NCBI GenBank assembly: GCA_946482115.1
Contig: CAMLQP010000084.1
Span: 1-10,365 of the forward strand
Direction of reading: 5' to 3'
Source: an uncultured Comamonadaceae bacterium
Lineage (GTDB): Bacteria; Pseudomonadota; Gammaproteobacteria; Burkholderiales; Burkholderiaceae
DNA: 10,365 nt
Part shown: positions 1-6,933 of the stretch, piece after piece
Layout of the letters: every line of letters begins with the position of its first letter
Numbering within the stretch: the stretch's first letter is position 1
The notes under the pieces: generated by a model
What the model saw: the letters and a program-made list of their open reading frames with translations, nothing else
Databases searched by the model: none
What the model was told of the DNA's origin: nothing
Translations under genes and position numbers: made by a program

Positions 1-586
1 CCAGCGACGCGTCGGTGTCCATGTAGCACTTGTAGATCTTGGCGAAGATGTCCACGGCTTGGTCAATGGAAGCGCCGGTCAGGCCGATGGCAGCCGCCAC
101 CTTGCGGGACTGCGCTTCGGTGATGCCGACCAGGGGATCGATCATCTCGGTGACGATCTTCTCGGGCGTGGAGTGGGCCACTTCCTCGATGTCCATGCCG
201 CCTTCGCTCGAAGCGATCAGGGCGACCTTCTGCGTGGCGCGGTCGGTGACCAGCGACACATACAGTTCGTTCTTGATGTCGGCGCCGTCTTCGATGTACA
301 GGCGGCGGACCTTCTGGCCTTCGGGGCCGGTCTGGTGCGTGACCAGTTGCATGCCCAGGATTTCGCTGGCGCGTGCCTTGACGTCGTCAATGGTCTTGGC
401 AACCTTCACGCCGCCGCCCTTGCCACGGCCACCGGCGTGGATCTGGGCCTTGACCACCCACACGGGGCCGCCGAGCTTCTGGGCTGCTTCCACGGCTTCT
501 TGCACCGTGAATGCGGGAATGCCACGCGGAACGGGCACACCAAAATTGCGCAAGATTTCCTTGCCTTGGTATTCGTGAATCTTCAT
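1..586 (-). CDS. sucC: Succinyl-CoA synthetase (ADP-forming) beta subunit, N-terminal 195 residues
   Basis: SucC pairs with SucD to convert succinyl-CoA, ADP (or GDP) and phosphate to succinate, ATP (or GTP) and CoA in the TCA cycle in the cytoplasm. The protein opens [20 protein letters not shown], the standard SucC start, and carries the ATP-grasp nucleotide loop [10 protein letters not shown] at about residues 50-59, preceded by the conserved VVKAQ at about 44-48. The gene runs off the left edge. Only about half of the usual 385-390 residues are present, which is a window cut and not a gene defect. The ATG at 584-586 is preceded by a purine-rich GAGAGAGA stretch, a moderate ribosome-binding site. 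sucD would be expected just beyond the edge. The gene is divergent from argC across a 215-bp gap. Identification is close to certain from the N-terminus and ATP-grasp loop. Confidence 0.97.
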   Translation of the reverse strand, partial: MKIHEYQGKEILRNFGVPVPRGIPAFTVQEAVEAAQKLGGPVWVVKAQIHAGGRGKGGGVKVAKTIDDVKARASEILGMQLVTHQTGPEGQKVRRLYIEDGADIKNELYVSLVTDRATQKVALIASSEGGMDIEEVAHSTPEKIVTEMIDPLVGITEAQSRKVAAAIGLTGASIDQAVDIFAKIYKCYMDTDASL

Positions 587-681
587 GAGGTCTCTCTCAG
601 GGAAGGGTGGTAGTTACCCGTTTACCATGAACAGTTGTCTGGCCGCGGGCTTGGGACATGGCAACCCGCGACTGTATCATG

Positions 682-710
682 TTGCAACGCACCATCCTTG
701 TGCCTAACTT
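682..710 (+). promoter_or_regulatory. Possible sigma70 promoter for argC
   Basis: In the sucC-argC divergent gap I see TTGCAA at 682-687 and TAACTT at 705-710, spaced 17 bp, about 90 bp before the argC ATG. The -35 fits well (four or more of six positions) but the -10 matches TATAAT at only three positions, so this is a weak call. The rest of the gap (587-801) holds a pyrimidine-rich stretch near 740-770 and nothing else I can name. I found no convincing promoter for sucC there. Confidence 0.3.
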
Positions 711-801
711 ACACCCTGGGCTGGGCTGGTAGCCTTCCCATACCCCCTTTTTCTCTTTTCTATTCCGGCAGCCGCTGCCGCCTTTTTGCAGGAGCACCTC
801 C

Positions 802-1734
802 ATGTCCAAAGTCTTTATCGATGGCGAAGCCGGTACCACGGGCCTGCAGATCCGCGAGCGCCTGCAGGCCATGCCGCAGATCGAGCTGGTCAGCATTGCG
901 CCCGAGTTGCGCAAAGACCCGGCCGCCAAGCGCGACCTGATCGCGGGGGTGGACCTGGTGGTGCTGTGTCTTCACGACGATGCAGCGCGCGACACCGTGG
1001 CCATGGTGGACGAGATCGAGCGCACCTCGGGCCGCAAGGTCAAGGTGATCGACGCCAGCACGGCCCACCGCACGGCCGATGGCTGGGTGTACGGGTTTCC
1101 AGAACTCGCTGCATCGCAGGCGCAGGCGGTGCGCGACGCCACCCGTGTCTCTAACCCCGGCTGCTACGCCACGGGCGCGATTGCCATGCTGCGCCCGCTG
1201 GTGGACGCTGGCCTGATCCCTGCGGACTACCCTTTGAGCCTGCCTTCGGTGTCGGGCTATTCCGGCGGCGGCCGCACCATGATCGAAGCGTACGAGGCAG
1301 GCACTGCAGCGCCGTATGAGGCCTACGCCCTGGGGCTGACGCACAAGCACATTCCCGAGATCCTGCGCTACACCGGCCTCACACGCCGCCCGGTGTTCAT
1401 CCCCGCCGTGGGCAACTTCCGCCAGGGCATGCTGGTGCAGTTGCCGCTGCACCTGGACCTGCTGCCCGGAGCCCCCAAGGCCAGCGACCTGCACGACGCG
1501 CTGGCCGGTCACTACAGCCGCACCAACACGCCCGAGCAGTGGGTCAGCGTACTGCCGCCCACCGATGATTTGAAGCTCGCCGCCGACACGCTGACCGACA
1601 CCAACAAGCTGGAGCTGCGCGTGTTTGCCAACGAGCAATACCGGCAGGCCGTGGTCATCGCGCGCCTGGACAACCTGGGCAAAGGTGCCAGCGGCGCCGC
1701 AGTGCAGAACCTGCAGCTGATGCTCGGTCTCTGA
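802..1734 (+). CDS. argC: N-acetyl-gamma-glutamyl-phosphate reductase, short (type 2) form
   Basis: ArgC performs the third step of arginine synthesis, the NADPH-dependent reduction of N-acetylglutamyl-5-phosphate to N-acetylglutamate-5-semialdehyde in the cytoplasm. The N-terminus has the nucleotide-binding glycine turn [10 protein letters not shown] at residues 8-17. The active-site cysteine is in SNPGCYATG (Cys121). GYSGGGR (152-158) and THKHIPEI (180-187) are further conserved motifs of the family. At 310 residues it matches the short type 2 subfamily rather than the roughly 335-350-residue type 1 enzymes. The ATG at 802 follows a strong AGGAG at 790-794. It stands alone, not in an arg cluster, is divergent from sucC, and ends at an intrinsic terminator. 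All expected catalytic motifs are intact. A second, type 1 argC elsewhere in the genome is possible but cannot be seen here. Confidence 0.96.
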   Translation: MSKVFIDGEAGTTGLQIRERLQAMPQIELVSIAPELRKDPAAKRDLIAGVDLVVLCLHDDAARDTVAMVDEIERTSGRKVKVIDASTAHRTADGWVYGFPELAASQAQAVRDATRVSNPGCYATGAIAMLRPLVDAGLIPADYPLSLPSVSGYSGGGRTMIEAYEAGTAAPYEAYALGLTHKHIPEILRYTGLTRRPVFIPAVGNFRQGMLVQLPLHLDLLPGAPKASDLHDALAGHYSRTNTPEQWVSVLPPTDDLKLAADTLTDTNKLELRVFANEQYRQAVVIARLDNLGKGASGAAVQNLQLMLGL

Positions 1735-1780
1735 ACCGCTACGGGTTTCCCCACCCTCCTGTCTGCCCGGCAGGTTTTCG

Positions 1781-1806
1781 ACGCGCCAGACCTGGCGCGT
1801 TTTTTC
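1781..1806 (+). terminator. Intrinsic terminator after argC
   Basis: An 8-bp perfect GC-rich stem (ACGCGCCA at 1781-1788, TGGCGCGT at 1793-1800) closes a GACC tetraloop and is followed by a run of six T (1800-1805). This is a textbook rho-independent terminator 46 bp after the argC stop, and it separates argC from the following CheW-domain gene. Confidence 0.9.
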
Positions 1807-1897
1807 TATGGGCCTCCCTGGCGGAATCGTTTAAGCTGATTCCAGACCGCTGACCACGCCAGGCCCACTGGCGCACGCCGTATGTTTGGGGGGGCTG

Positions 1898-4591
1898 ATG
1901 GGTTTTCCACTGTCTTATGACATCGTGGCGCCGCAGATGCGGTCGCTGCAGAAGCTCGAAGCTGCGTTGCAGCGCCTGGATCTTCGCTGGGAGGTCATCG
2001 ACACCACTGCACGCATCGTGTGCCCGGGCGAGGCGGCGGGTTTCCTGCATACCCTGGACCAGACGCGTACCGCGTTCGCCACGCTGGCCCAGGAGATGGT
2101 GGAGCACATTGCCACCACCCACCTGAGCAACCGCATGGGCGACCTGGCGTCCCGCGCCCAGGTGGCCATCGATATTTTGGTGCGCAACCTTTTCGAGCGC
2201 ACGGCCGATGTCGGCTTCATCGCCACCGATGGACCGCTGGTGGCTTTTGTGGAGGCTGCGGCAGTCCAAGGCGACCCCGATGCCGCCACGCTGCTGCGCC
2301 AGCGGTTGCAAGAGTACCGCGCCAAATACACCGTCTATGACGACATCCTGCTGCTGGATGCCTGTGCCCATCCGTTGCTGGGCCTGCAAGACCGGCCGGT
2401 GACCGAGGCCTTGGTTGTGCAGGAGCCCTCGTGGTGGCGGGGTGCGATGGACAGGTCCGGTTATGGCGAGCACTACGGTGCCTCGGGCTGGTATCCCGGC
2501 GAAGGCGATCTGCTGCTGTATGTACACCGCGTTGTATCGGCGCAGGGGCGCGCCTGCGGGGCCGTGGTGCTGCGCTTTGGACTCCATTCCGAGCTGGAGT
2601 CGATCTTTGCCGACCTGCGCGACCCCGAGGACCGCGTGGCGCTGCTGCTCGTGGATGGCAGTGATCGTGTCATTGCGTCCAGCAAGCCCGCTGAATTCTC
2701 AGTGGGCGAGGTCGTGGTCACTGGCTCTCTGCAGTTGCTTGACGCCCGCCCCTGCACCCACCGGGGCCACGACTACCTGGCGCAGGCGCGCACCACCCGG
2801 GGCTACCAGGGCTACCAAGGCCTGCCCTGGCGGGCGGTGGCGCTGGTGCGGCTGGATGCGGCGTTCAAGGGCGAGCAAGGTATGCAGGAGTCGGCAGGGG
2901 GCGGTGGCGCGCCGGCGACGGCTGAGGCAGCGCGCATGGAGGTGGACGATCCCATGCTGCGCGCCATTGTGGAACGCGCCCGCGCCATCGAAGAAGGGCT
3001 TACCCGCGTGATCTGGAATGGCAAGGTGGCCGAATCGGCGGTGAGCGCAGGCTCGTCGATCCATGCCGTGTTTGACCAGATCGGGCGCACGGGCAAGGAC
3101 ACCATTGCCGTCTTCGACGGTGCCATTCAGAAACTGCGCGGGCTGCTGCTGGCGGGGCGCCGCGCCGAGATGAAGGCCCATGCGGGCCTGGCGGTCCGCA
3201 TCATGGACCGCAACCTCTACGAACGCGCCAACGACTGCCGCTGGTGGGCGCTGTCCGAAGAACTGGCCCATGCGCTGGGTGACATCCAGGCGCGGGGCGT
3301 GCCGGGGCAATCAGCCGCTGCAGCACAGCGCGCGGCACAGATCCTCGCGCACCTCAACAGCCTCTACACGGTGTACCGGCGCGTGGCGCTGTTTGACCGC
3401 CAGGGGCGCGTGGTGGCCGTGTCCTGCGATGCCGACACGCTGCCCGCCGACCTGCAGCTGGATGCCGACCTGGTCCGGCGCACCCTGGCCTTGCAAGGTT
3501 CGCAGGCCTACGCCGTGTCGCCCATGCAGCCCCAGGCGCTGGCCGATGGCTTGCCCGCCTATGTGTACTGCGCCGCGCTGCGCGCTGCGCCGGGCGGCCC
3601 GGTGGTGGGCGGCATCGCGCTGGCTTTCAACTGCGCCACCGAGCTGAAGGCCATGCTGCGCGACGCACTGCCGCAGGGCCAGGGCATGCGAGGCTTCTTC
3701 ACCGATGCGCAGGGGCGCGTGCTGGCCAGCGCCGACGAGGATGGCCCGGATGCCGCTCTGGGCGGTGCGCAACCTGTGTTGCCTTTTGTGGCAGATATCG
3801 CACGGGCCGCAGTGCCACCCGCCGCCGCAGGGCGGCAGCCCGGGCAGGGCGCAAGAACTTCCTCTGCGGCGACTGCGTCTGTCCTGCCCGCCACCGCGCA
3901 GCGCGTGCACTGGCAAGGGCAGGACTATCTGGCGGGTGTGGCGGTCAGCACCGGATACCGGGAATTCAAGCGCGACGATGGATACCGGGAACCCGTGTAC
4001 TCCGTATTGCTGATGCCCGTGCAGCCCGCCGTGGTCAGCGGCGGTGCCCTGGCCTTGCCGCAGTCATCTGTGCAGGGGGCGGGCGGCAATGTGCGCCGCT
4101 ATGGTGTGGTGGCCTGTGGCGCCCTGCTGCTGGCCATTGACAGCATGCACGTGCAGCAGGCCATGTCGGCCGCGCGCCTGGTGCAGGTGCCGGGCCCGGC
4201 GCAGCTGGCCGGCATGCTGGAGATTGCCCACGAAGGCGGCACCCGCATGGCGCCCGCCTATGACGCCTGCCGCATTGCGGGCCTGTCTGCATTGGCCGAC
4301 CCTCGGCGGGCCGTGGCGGTCGTGGTCAAGAGCCAGGGCCGCCCTGTGGTGCTGTTGGTGGAGCGTCTGGTGGGCGTGGTGTCGCAGGACAGCGTGCACC
4401 CAGTGCCCGGCAGCGTGTCTGCGCATGCCCCATGGATCACGGGCATCCTGAGCGACCGAGGCTCGGGCCAGGCCATCGTGTATGTGGTGGACCCCAATGG
4501 CCTGGATGCCCGGTGGGTACCCTTGCCACCCGAGGTGCTTGCGGCACCCTCAGCCAGCAGTACCTCTGCAGAGTTGACAACACAGCGCTGA
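1898..4591 (+). CDS. Soluble tandem Cache/PAS-like sensor protein with C-terminal CheW-like domain
   Basis: Likely a cytoplasmic chemotaxis-type signalling protein that senses a ligand and couples to a CheA/receptor complex; partner and ligand are unknown. Two related modules are visible. Module 1 has NLFERTADVGF near residues 97-107, YTVYDDILLLDA from 144, and HRGHDYLAQARTTRGYQGYQGLPW near 290-310 (split here by family-like turns). Module 2 has the counterparts NLYERANDCRWWA from 439, YTVYRRVALFD from 490, and HWQGQDYLAGVAVSTGY near 670. A long helical linker (about 345-435) joins them. Residues about 730-885 look like CheW, with strands such as YGVVACGALLLAIDS and VVLLVERLVGVV. I see no transmembrane helix, HAMP or methyl-accepting hairpin. 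I chose the ATG at 1898, which follows a G-rich run (897 residues); an upstream in-frame TTG at 1886 would add four residues. The CheW assignment is from strand pattern and remains moderate. Confidence 0.8.
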   Translation: MGFPLSYDIVAPQMRSLQKLEAALQRLDLRWEVIDTTARIVCPGEAAGFLHTLDQTRTAFATLAQEMVEHIATTHLSNRMGDLASRAQVAIDILVRNLFERTADVGFIATDGPLVAFVEAAAVQGDPDAATLLRQRLQEYRAKYTVYDDILLLDACAHPLLGLQDRPVTEALVVQEPSWWRGAMDRSGYGEHYGASGWYPGEGDLLLYVHRVVSAQGRACGAVVLRFGLHSELESIFADLRDPEDRVALLLVDGSDRVIASSKPAEFSVGEVVVTGSLQLLDARPCTHRGHDYLAQARTTRGYQGYQGLPWRAVALVRLDAAFKGEQGMQESAGGGGAPATAEAARMEVDDPMLRAIVERARAIEEGLTRVIWNGKVAESAVSAGSSIHAVFDQIGRTGKDTIAVFDGAIQKLRGLLLAGRRAEMKAHAGLAVRIMDRNLYERANDCRWWALSEELAHALGDIQARGVPGQSAAAAQRAAQILAHLNSLYTVYRRVALFDRQGRVVAVSCDADTLPADLQLDADLVRRTLALQGSQAYAVSPMQPQALADGLPAYVYCAALRAAPGGPVVGGIALAFNCATELKAMLRDALPQGQGMRGFFTDAQGRVLASADEDGPDAALGGAQPVLPFVADIARAAVPPAAAGRQPGQGARTSSAATASVLPATAQRVHWQGQDYLAGVAVSTGYREFKRDDGYREPVYSVLLMPVQPAVVSGGALALPQSSVQGAGGNVRRYGVVACGALLLAIDSMHVQQAMSAARLVQVPGPAQLAGMLEIAHEGGTRMAPAYDACRIAGLSALADPRRAVAVVVKSQGRPVVLLVERLVGVVSQDSVHPVPGSVSAHAPWITGILSDRGSGQAIVYVVDPNGLDARWVPLPPEVLAAPSASSTSAELTTQR

Positions 4592-4634
4592 CCGGGCCTG
4601 GCCTGGCCTAGCTTGCGGACGCTGCCAGGTCGGG

Positions 4635-5114
4635 TCAGGTGGCGCCAGGGTCCTCGTCATTCGTGTCGCCGTCCGTATCGCCACCAATGGCTTTCTGGAT
4701 GGCATGCATCGTGAAGCCGCGTGCCATCAGGAAGCGGACCTGGCGCGAGCGTTCTTTCATGTCCAGCGGCACCTGGCCAAACTTGCGCTGCCATACCTCC
4801 CGGGCACGCTGCACCTCGGTGGTCAGCAGCGGGGCCGTGGCCTCGCGCACCAGCTCATCGGCCACTCCCCGGTTGCGCAGTTCCCGAACGAGGCGGGCTG
4901 CACCCAGGCGGGGGCCACGGCGGTGCACCAGGGATTGGGCCGCGCGCTGGTCGCTCAGCCAGTCCTGCTCCACCAGCATGTCCAGCAGGGCGGCCAGCTC
5001 CTCGGGGCTCTCTGCATGGGGCGCCAGCTTGGCGGCCAGCTCGCTGCGGGAATGCTCCCGCTGGCTTAGCAGGCGCAGGGCCCGGCCCTTGAGCGAGAGC
5101 GTGGTGAATCCCAT
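4635..5114 (-). CDS. recX: Regulatory protein RecX
   Basis: RecX binds RecA filaments and limits their extension and ATPase and coprotease activity. The 159-residue product is the normal size for the family. It shows the three-helix repeat pattern: SLKGRALRLLSQREHSRSEL at about 7-26, EEQDWLSD-like LVEQDWLSDQRAAQSLVHRR at about 47-66, LVRELRNRGV at about 75-84, and RQVRFLMARGF at about 124-134. It lies directly downstream of recA on the same strand, as in many proteobacteria. The ATG at 5112-5114 gives MGFTTLSLKG and normal length. The open frame continues upstream into recA antisense sequence with no homology, so I reject longer starts. The ribosome-binding site is weak (GAAG, 11 bases before the ATG), which fits low expression. 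The C-terminus is an acidic, Gly/Asp-rich tail. It is convergent with the CheW-domain gene across 43 bp, where I see no intrinsic terminator. Confidence 0.93.
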   Translation of the reverse strand: MGFTTLSLKGRALRLLSQREHSRSELAAKLAPHAESPEELAALLDMLVEQDWLSDQRAAQSLVHRRGPRLGAARLVRELRNRGVADELVREATAPLLTTEVQRAREVWQRKFGQVPLDMKERSRQVRFLMARGFTMHAIQKAIGGDTDGDTNDEDPGAT

Positions 5115-5119
5115 GAATC

Positions 5120-5190
5120 TATTTGCTTCAAATTTGATAGCTGCTAGTGCTTGCCAATCAAGCGCTAGCAGCCAATTTTGCTTGAAACTT
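5120..5190. repeat. REP-like inverted repeat between recA and recX
   Basis: The arms at 5140-5153 (GCTGCTAGTGCTTG) and 5159-5172 (CAAGCGCTAGCAGC) pair over 14 positions with one G.T wobble, around a 5-base loop CCAAT. Outer TTCAA (5127-5131) and TTGAA (5182-5186) extend the symmetry, with AT-rich stretches between. From memory, elements with GCTGCTAGCGCTTG arms and an AAATTTGA-type flank occur in many copies in Comamonadaceae genomes, so I read this as a member of that dispersed family. It fills almost the whole recA-recX gap and would form a strong RNA hairpin in the transcript. There is no T-run on either side, so it is not a classical terminator. Confidence 0.75.
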
Positions 5191-5196
5191 CGGAGT

Positions 5197-6273
5197 TCAC
5201 TCGTCCGCAGTGGCGGCAGGGGCCTGCAGTGCGCCAGGCAGCAGCGCAATGCCCAGGCCTTCGCGCACCTTGTTCTCGATCTCGCGGGCGAGGTCGGGGT
5301 TCTCGCGCAGGAACTCACGCGCGTTGTCGCGGCCCTGGCCGATTTTTTCGCCGTTGTAGGCGTACCAGGCACCGCTCTTTTCCACGATCTTGGCGGTCAC
5401 GCCCATGTCGATGATTTCGCCCTCGCGGCTGATGCCTTCGCCGAACAGGATGTCGAACTCTGCTGTCTTGAAGGGTGGGCTCACCTTGTTCTTGACCACC
5501 TTGACCTTGGTTTCGTTGCCGATGGCTTCGTCGCCCTTCTTGATGGTGCCGGTGCGGCGGATATCCAGGCGCACGGAGGCATAGAACTTGAGCGCGTTAC
5601 CGCCGGTGGTGGTTTCGGGCGAGCCGAACATCACGCCGATCTTCATGCGGATCTGGTTGATGAAGATGACCATGCAATTGGTCTTCTTGATCGTGGCGGT
5701 CAGCTTGCGCAGCGCCTGGCTCATCAGGCGGGCCTGCAGGCCGGGCAGCGCGTCGCCCATCTCGCCTTCGATTTCGGCCTTGGGCGTGAGCGCGGCGACC
5801 GAGTCCACCACGATCAGGTCCACGGCGCCGGAGCGCACCAGGCTGTCCACAATTTCCAGCGCCTGCTCGCCGGTGTCGGGCTGGCTGATCAGCAAGTCGG
5901 ACAGTTGCACCCCCAGTTTCTGGGCGTACTGCACATCCAGCGCGTGTTCGGCATCCACAAACGCGCAGGTACCGCCCAGCTTCTGCATCTCGGCAATAAC
6001 CTGCAGCGTGAGCGTGGTCTTGCCCGACGATTCCGGGCCATAGATCTCGACCACACGGCCACGGGGCAGGCCGCCCACGCCCAGCGCGATATCGAGGCCC
6101 AGCGAGCCGGTGGAGACAACCTGGATGTCCTCGATCACCTCACCTTCACCCAGGCGCATGATCGTGCCCTTGCCAAACTGCTTCTCGATCTGGGCGAGCG
6201 CAGCGGCCAGGGCCTTGGCCTTTTCGGTGTTCACGGGCAATGCGGGGTTGGTGCCTTTGACTGCGACGTCCAT
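5197..6273 (-). CDS. recA: Recombinase RecA
   Basis: RecA forms filaments on single-stranded DNA, drives homologous strand exchange, and triggers LexA self-cleavage in the SOS response. The 358-residue product carries Walker A GPESSGKT at 79-86, the catalytic Glu in VDAEHALD (Glu109), Walker B LIVVDS at 153-158, and the DNA-binding L2 loop from [20 protein letters not shown] at about 206-225. All key residues are present. The ATG at 6271-6273 follows AAGGAG with a 6-base spacer; an in-frame upstream ATG adds 19 residues with no support. The C-terminus ends in ATADE and is less acidic than that of the E. coli protein. It is followed by recX on the same strand across an 83-bp gap with a strong hairpin, and preceded by a LexA-box-like sequence. 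Identification is certain. Confidence 0.99.
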   Translation of the reverse strand: MDVAVKGTNPALPVNTEKAKALAAALAQIEKQFGKGTIMRLGEGEVIEDIQVVSTGSLGLDIALGVGGLPRGRVVEIYGPESSGKTTLTLQVIAEMQKLGGTCAFVDAEHALDVQYAQKLGVQLSDLLISQPDTGEQALEIVDSLVRSGAVDLIVVDSVAALTPKAEIEGEMGDALPGLQARLMSQALRKLTATIKKTNCMVIFINQIRMKIGVMFGSPETTTGGNALKFYASVRLDIRRTGTIKKGDEAIGNETKVKVVKNKVSPPFKTAEFDILFGEGISREGEIIDMGVTAKIVEKSGAWYAYNGEKIGQGRDNAREFLRENPDLAREIENKVREGLGIALLPGALQAPAATADE

Positions 6274-6293
6274 GAGAAACTCCTTGAAAAACA

Positions 6294-6344
6294 ACAGGTT
6301 GGATGCTTGCATCGCTCTGCGGTTAATCACAGGCTGGATGCTTG
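6294..6344. repeat. 16-bp direct repeat in the recA leader
   Basis: ACAGGTTGGATGCTTG at 6294-6309 and ACAGGCTGGATGCTTG at 6329-6344 differ at one base and start 35 bp apart. The second copy overlaps the LexA-box candidate; the first keeps the left half but lacks the right-hand CAG. They lie between the predicted recA transcription start and the ATG. Confidence 0.75.
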
Positions 6345-6349
6345 AACAG
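6334..6349 (-). promoter_or_regulatory. Candidate LexA (SOS) box of recA
   Basis: On the recA strand the 16-mer reads CTGTTCAAGCATCCAG, which fits the CTG-N10-CAG pattern of proteobacterial LexA boxes, with CTGT conserved on one side. It begins just after the predicted -10 of recA (6351-6356) and lies 61-76 bp before the ATG, where a repressor site would block transcription. The match to the AT-rich core of the consensus is only partial, so binding is inferred from position and outer bases. Confidence 0.7.
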
Positions 6350-6350
6350 T

Positions 6351-6380
6351 AGTTTATGCGAGCCGTTGCAAGGTCTTCAA
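6351..6380 (-). promoter_or_regulatory. Predicted recA promoter
   Basis: On the minus strand, TTGAAG (6380-6375) and TAAACT (6356-6351) are separated by 18 bp, each matching the sigma70 consensus at four of six positions. The LexA-box candidate follows immediately. Transcription would start near 6344, inside the operator, giving a leader of about 70 nt. Confidence 0.55.
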
Positions 6381-6381
6381 G

Positions 6382-6387
6382 GATAAT
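6382..6387 (+). promoter_or_regulatory. Possible -10 element of the MarR-type gene
   Basis: GATAAT matches TATAAT at five of six positions and lies 28 bp before the ATG at 6415. I see no good -35 at 16-18 bp. It sits within two bases of the recA -35 on the other strand, so the two divergent promoters would overlap. Confidence 0.35.
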
Positions 6388-6414
6388 TTAGTCAGTTTGC
6401 CTGACAATTCGGTG

Positions 6415-6927
6415 ATGCCTGATTCGCCCCTTCCATCCCCTGCCGAAGACGGCTGGCGCCAGACCCACCTGGGTCGCCTGTTCGGCCACGCCATGCGGCG
6501 TTTTGACGCGCGCGTGCTGCAGCTCATGGCGCGCAACGTGGAGGTGCCGCTGGCGCTGTCCAACCTGGCGGCGCGCGACCAGGTGACGGCCGCGCATGTG
6601 CACATCACACGGCATCTGGCCTTGCAGGGCGACCGACTGACCGACCTGGCCCTGCGCGCGGGCATGACCAAGCAGGCCATGGCCAACCTGGTGGACCAGT
6701 GCGAGGCCTGGGGCCTGGTCACGCGCGAGGCCGACCCGCTGGACGCGCGCGCCCGCCGCGTGTGTTTTACGTCCACGGGGTTGGCCTGGCTGCAGGCGTT
6801 TCGCGATGCTGTGGCGCAGGCGGAGGCCGAGTTCCGGGCCGAAGTGGGCCATGACGTGGCCACTGTGGTGGCGATTGGGCTGGAAGCCTATGCGGGCGGC
6901 GATGGGGCGGGCATGTTGATGCGCTGA
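6415..6927 (+). CDS. MarR-family transcriptional regulator
   Basis: A 170-residue winged-helix DNA-binding protein, probably a dimeric repressor. The recognition region is LTDLALRAGMTKQAMANLVD at about 75-94, followed by CEAWGLVTREADPLDARARR at about 96-115, whose DP.DAR.R wing and the following FTSTGLAWL match the MarR pattern (DP.D.R...LT..G). Helices before and after it (about 20-70 and 122-160) fit the dimerisation domain. The start is uncertain. I chose the ATG at 6415; GTG at 6412 and TTG at 6397 are in frame, and none has a clear Shine-Dalgarno. The gene is divergent from recA with a shared, tightly packed control region. Its stop is only 6 bp from the convergent stop of the ClpN gene. 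Ligand and targets are not evident from the sequence. Family assignment is firm; function is unknown. Confidence 0.88.
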   Translation: MPDSPLPSPAEDGWRQTHLGRLFGHAMRRFDARVLQLMARNVEVPLALSNLAARDQVTAAHVHITRHLALQGDRLTDLALRAGMTKQAMANLVDQCEAWGLVTREADPLDARARRVCFTSTGLAWLQAFRDAVAQAEAEFRAEVGHDVATVVAIGLEAYAGGDGAGMLMR

Positions 6928-6933
6928 ACCCGG

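Noticed and set aside
59..613. Plus-strand frames opposite sucC
   Set aside because: The minus-strand product is clearly SucC, with the ATP-grasp loop in place.
760..1638. 292-codon open frame on the minus strand opposite argC
   Set aside because: Antisense to a complete argC; its His/Gln/Gly/Arg-rich product resembles no family and it has no ribosome-binding site.
1882..1920. 12-codon ORF (MFGGADGFSTVL) overlapping the start of the CheW-domain gene
   Set aside because: Too short, without a distinct ribosome-binding site or attenuation structure; likely chance.
4571..4583. Extra GTTGAC motif similar to the HTH operators
   Set aside because: Lacks the paired arm with four-base spacing and sits inside coding sequence; probably chance.
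4592..4634. Possible terminator between the CheW-domain gene and recX
   Set aside because: Only a weak CCTGGC/GCCAGG pairing with a long loop and no T-run.
5115..5372. Longer N-terminus for RecX
   Set aside because: The extra residues come from recA coding sequence read in another frame and the inverted repeat; RecX of normal length starts at 5114.
4639..6345. 568-codon open frame on the plus strand across recX and recA
   Set aside because: It lies antisense to recX and recA, whose protein motifs are unambiguous. Its product is a low-complexity composition typical of a GC-rich shadow frame.
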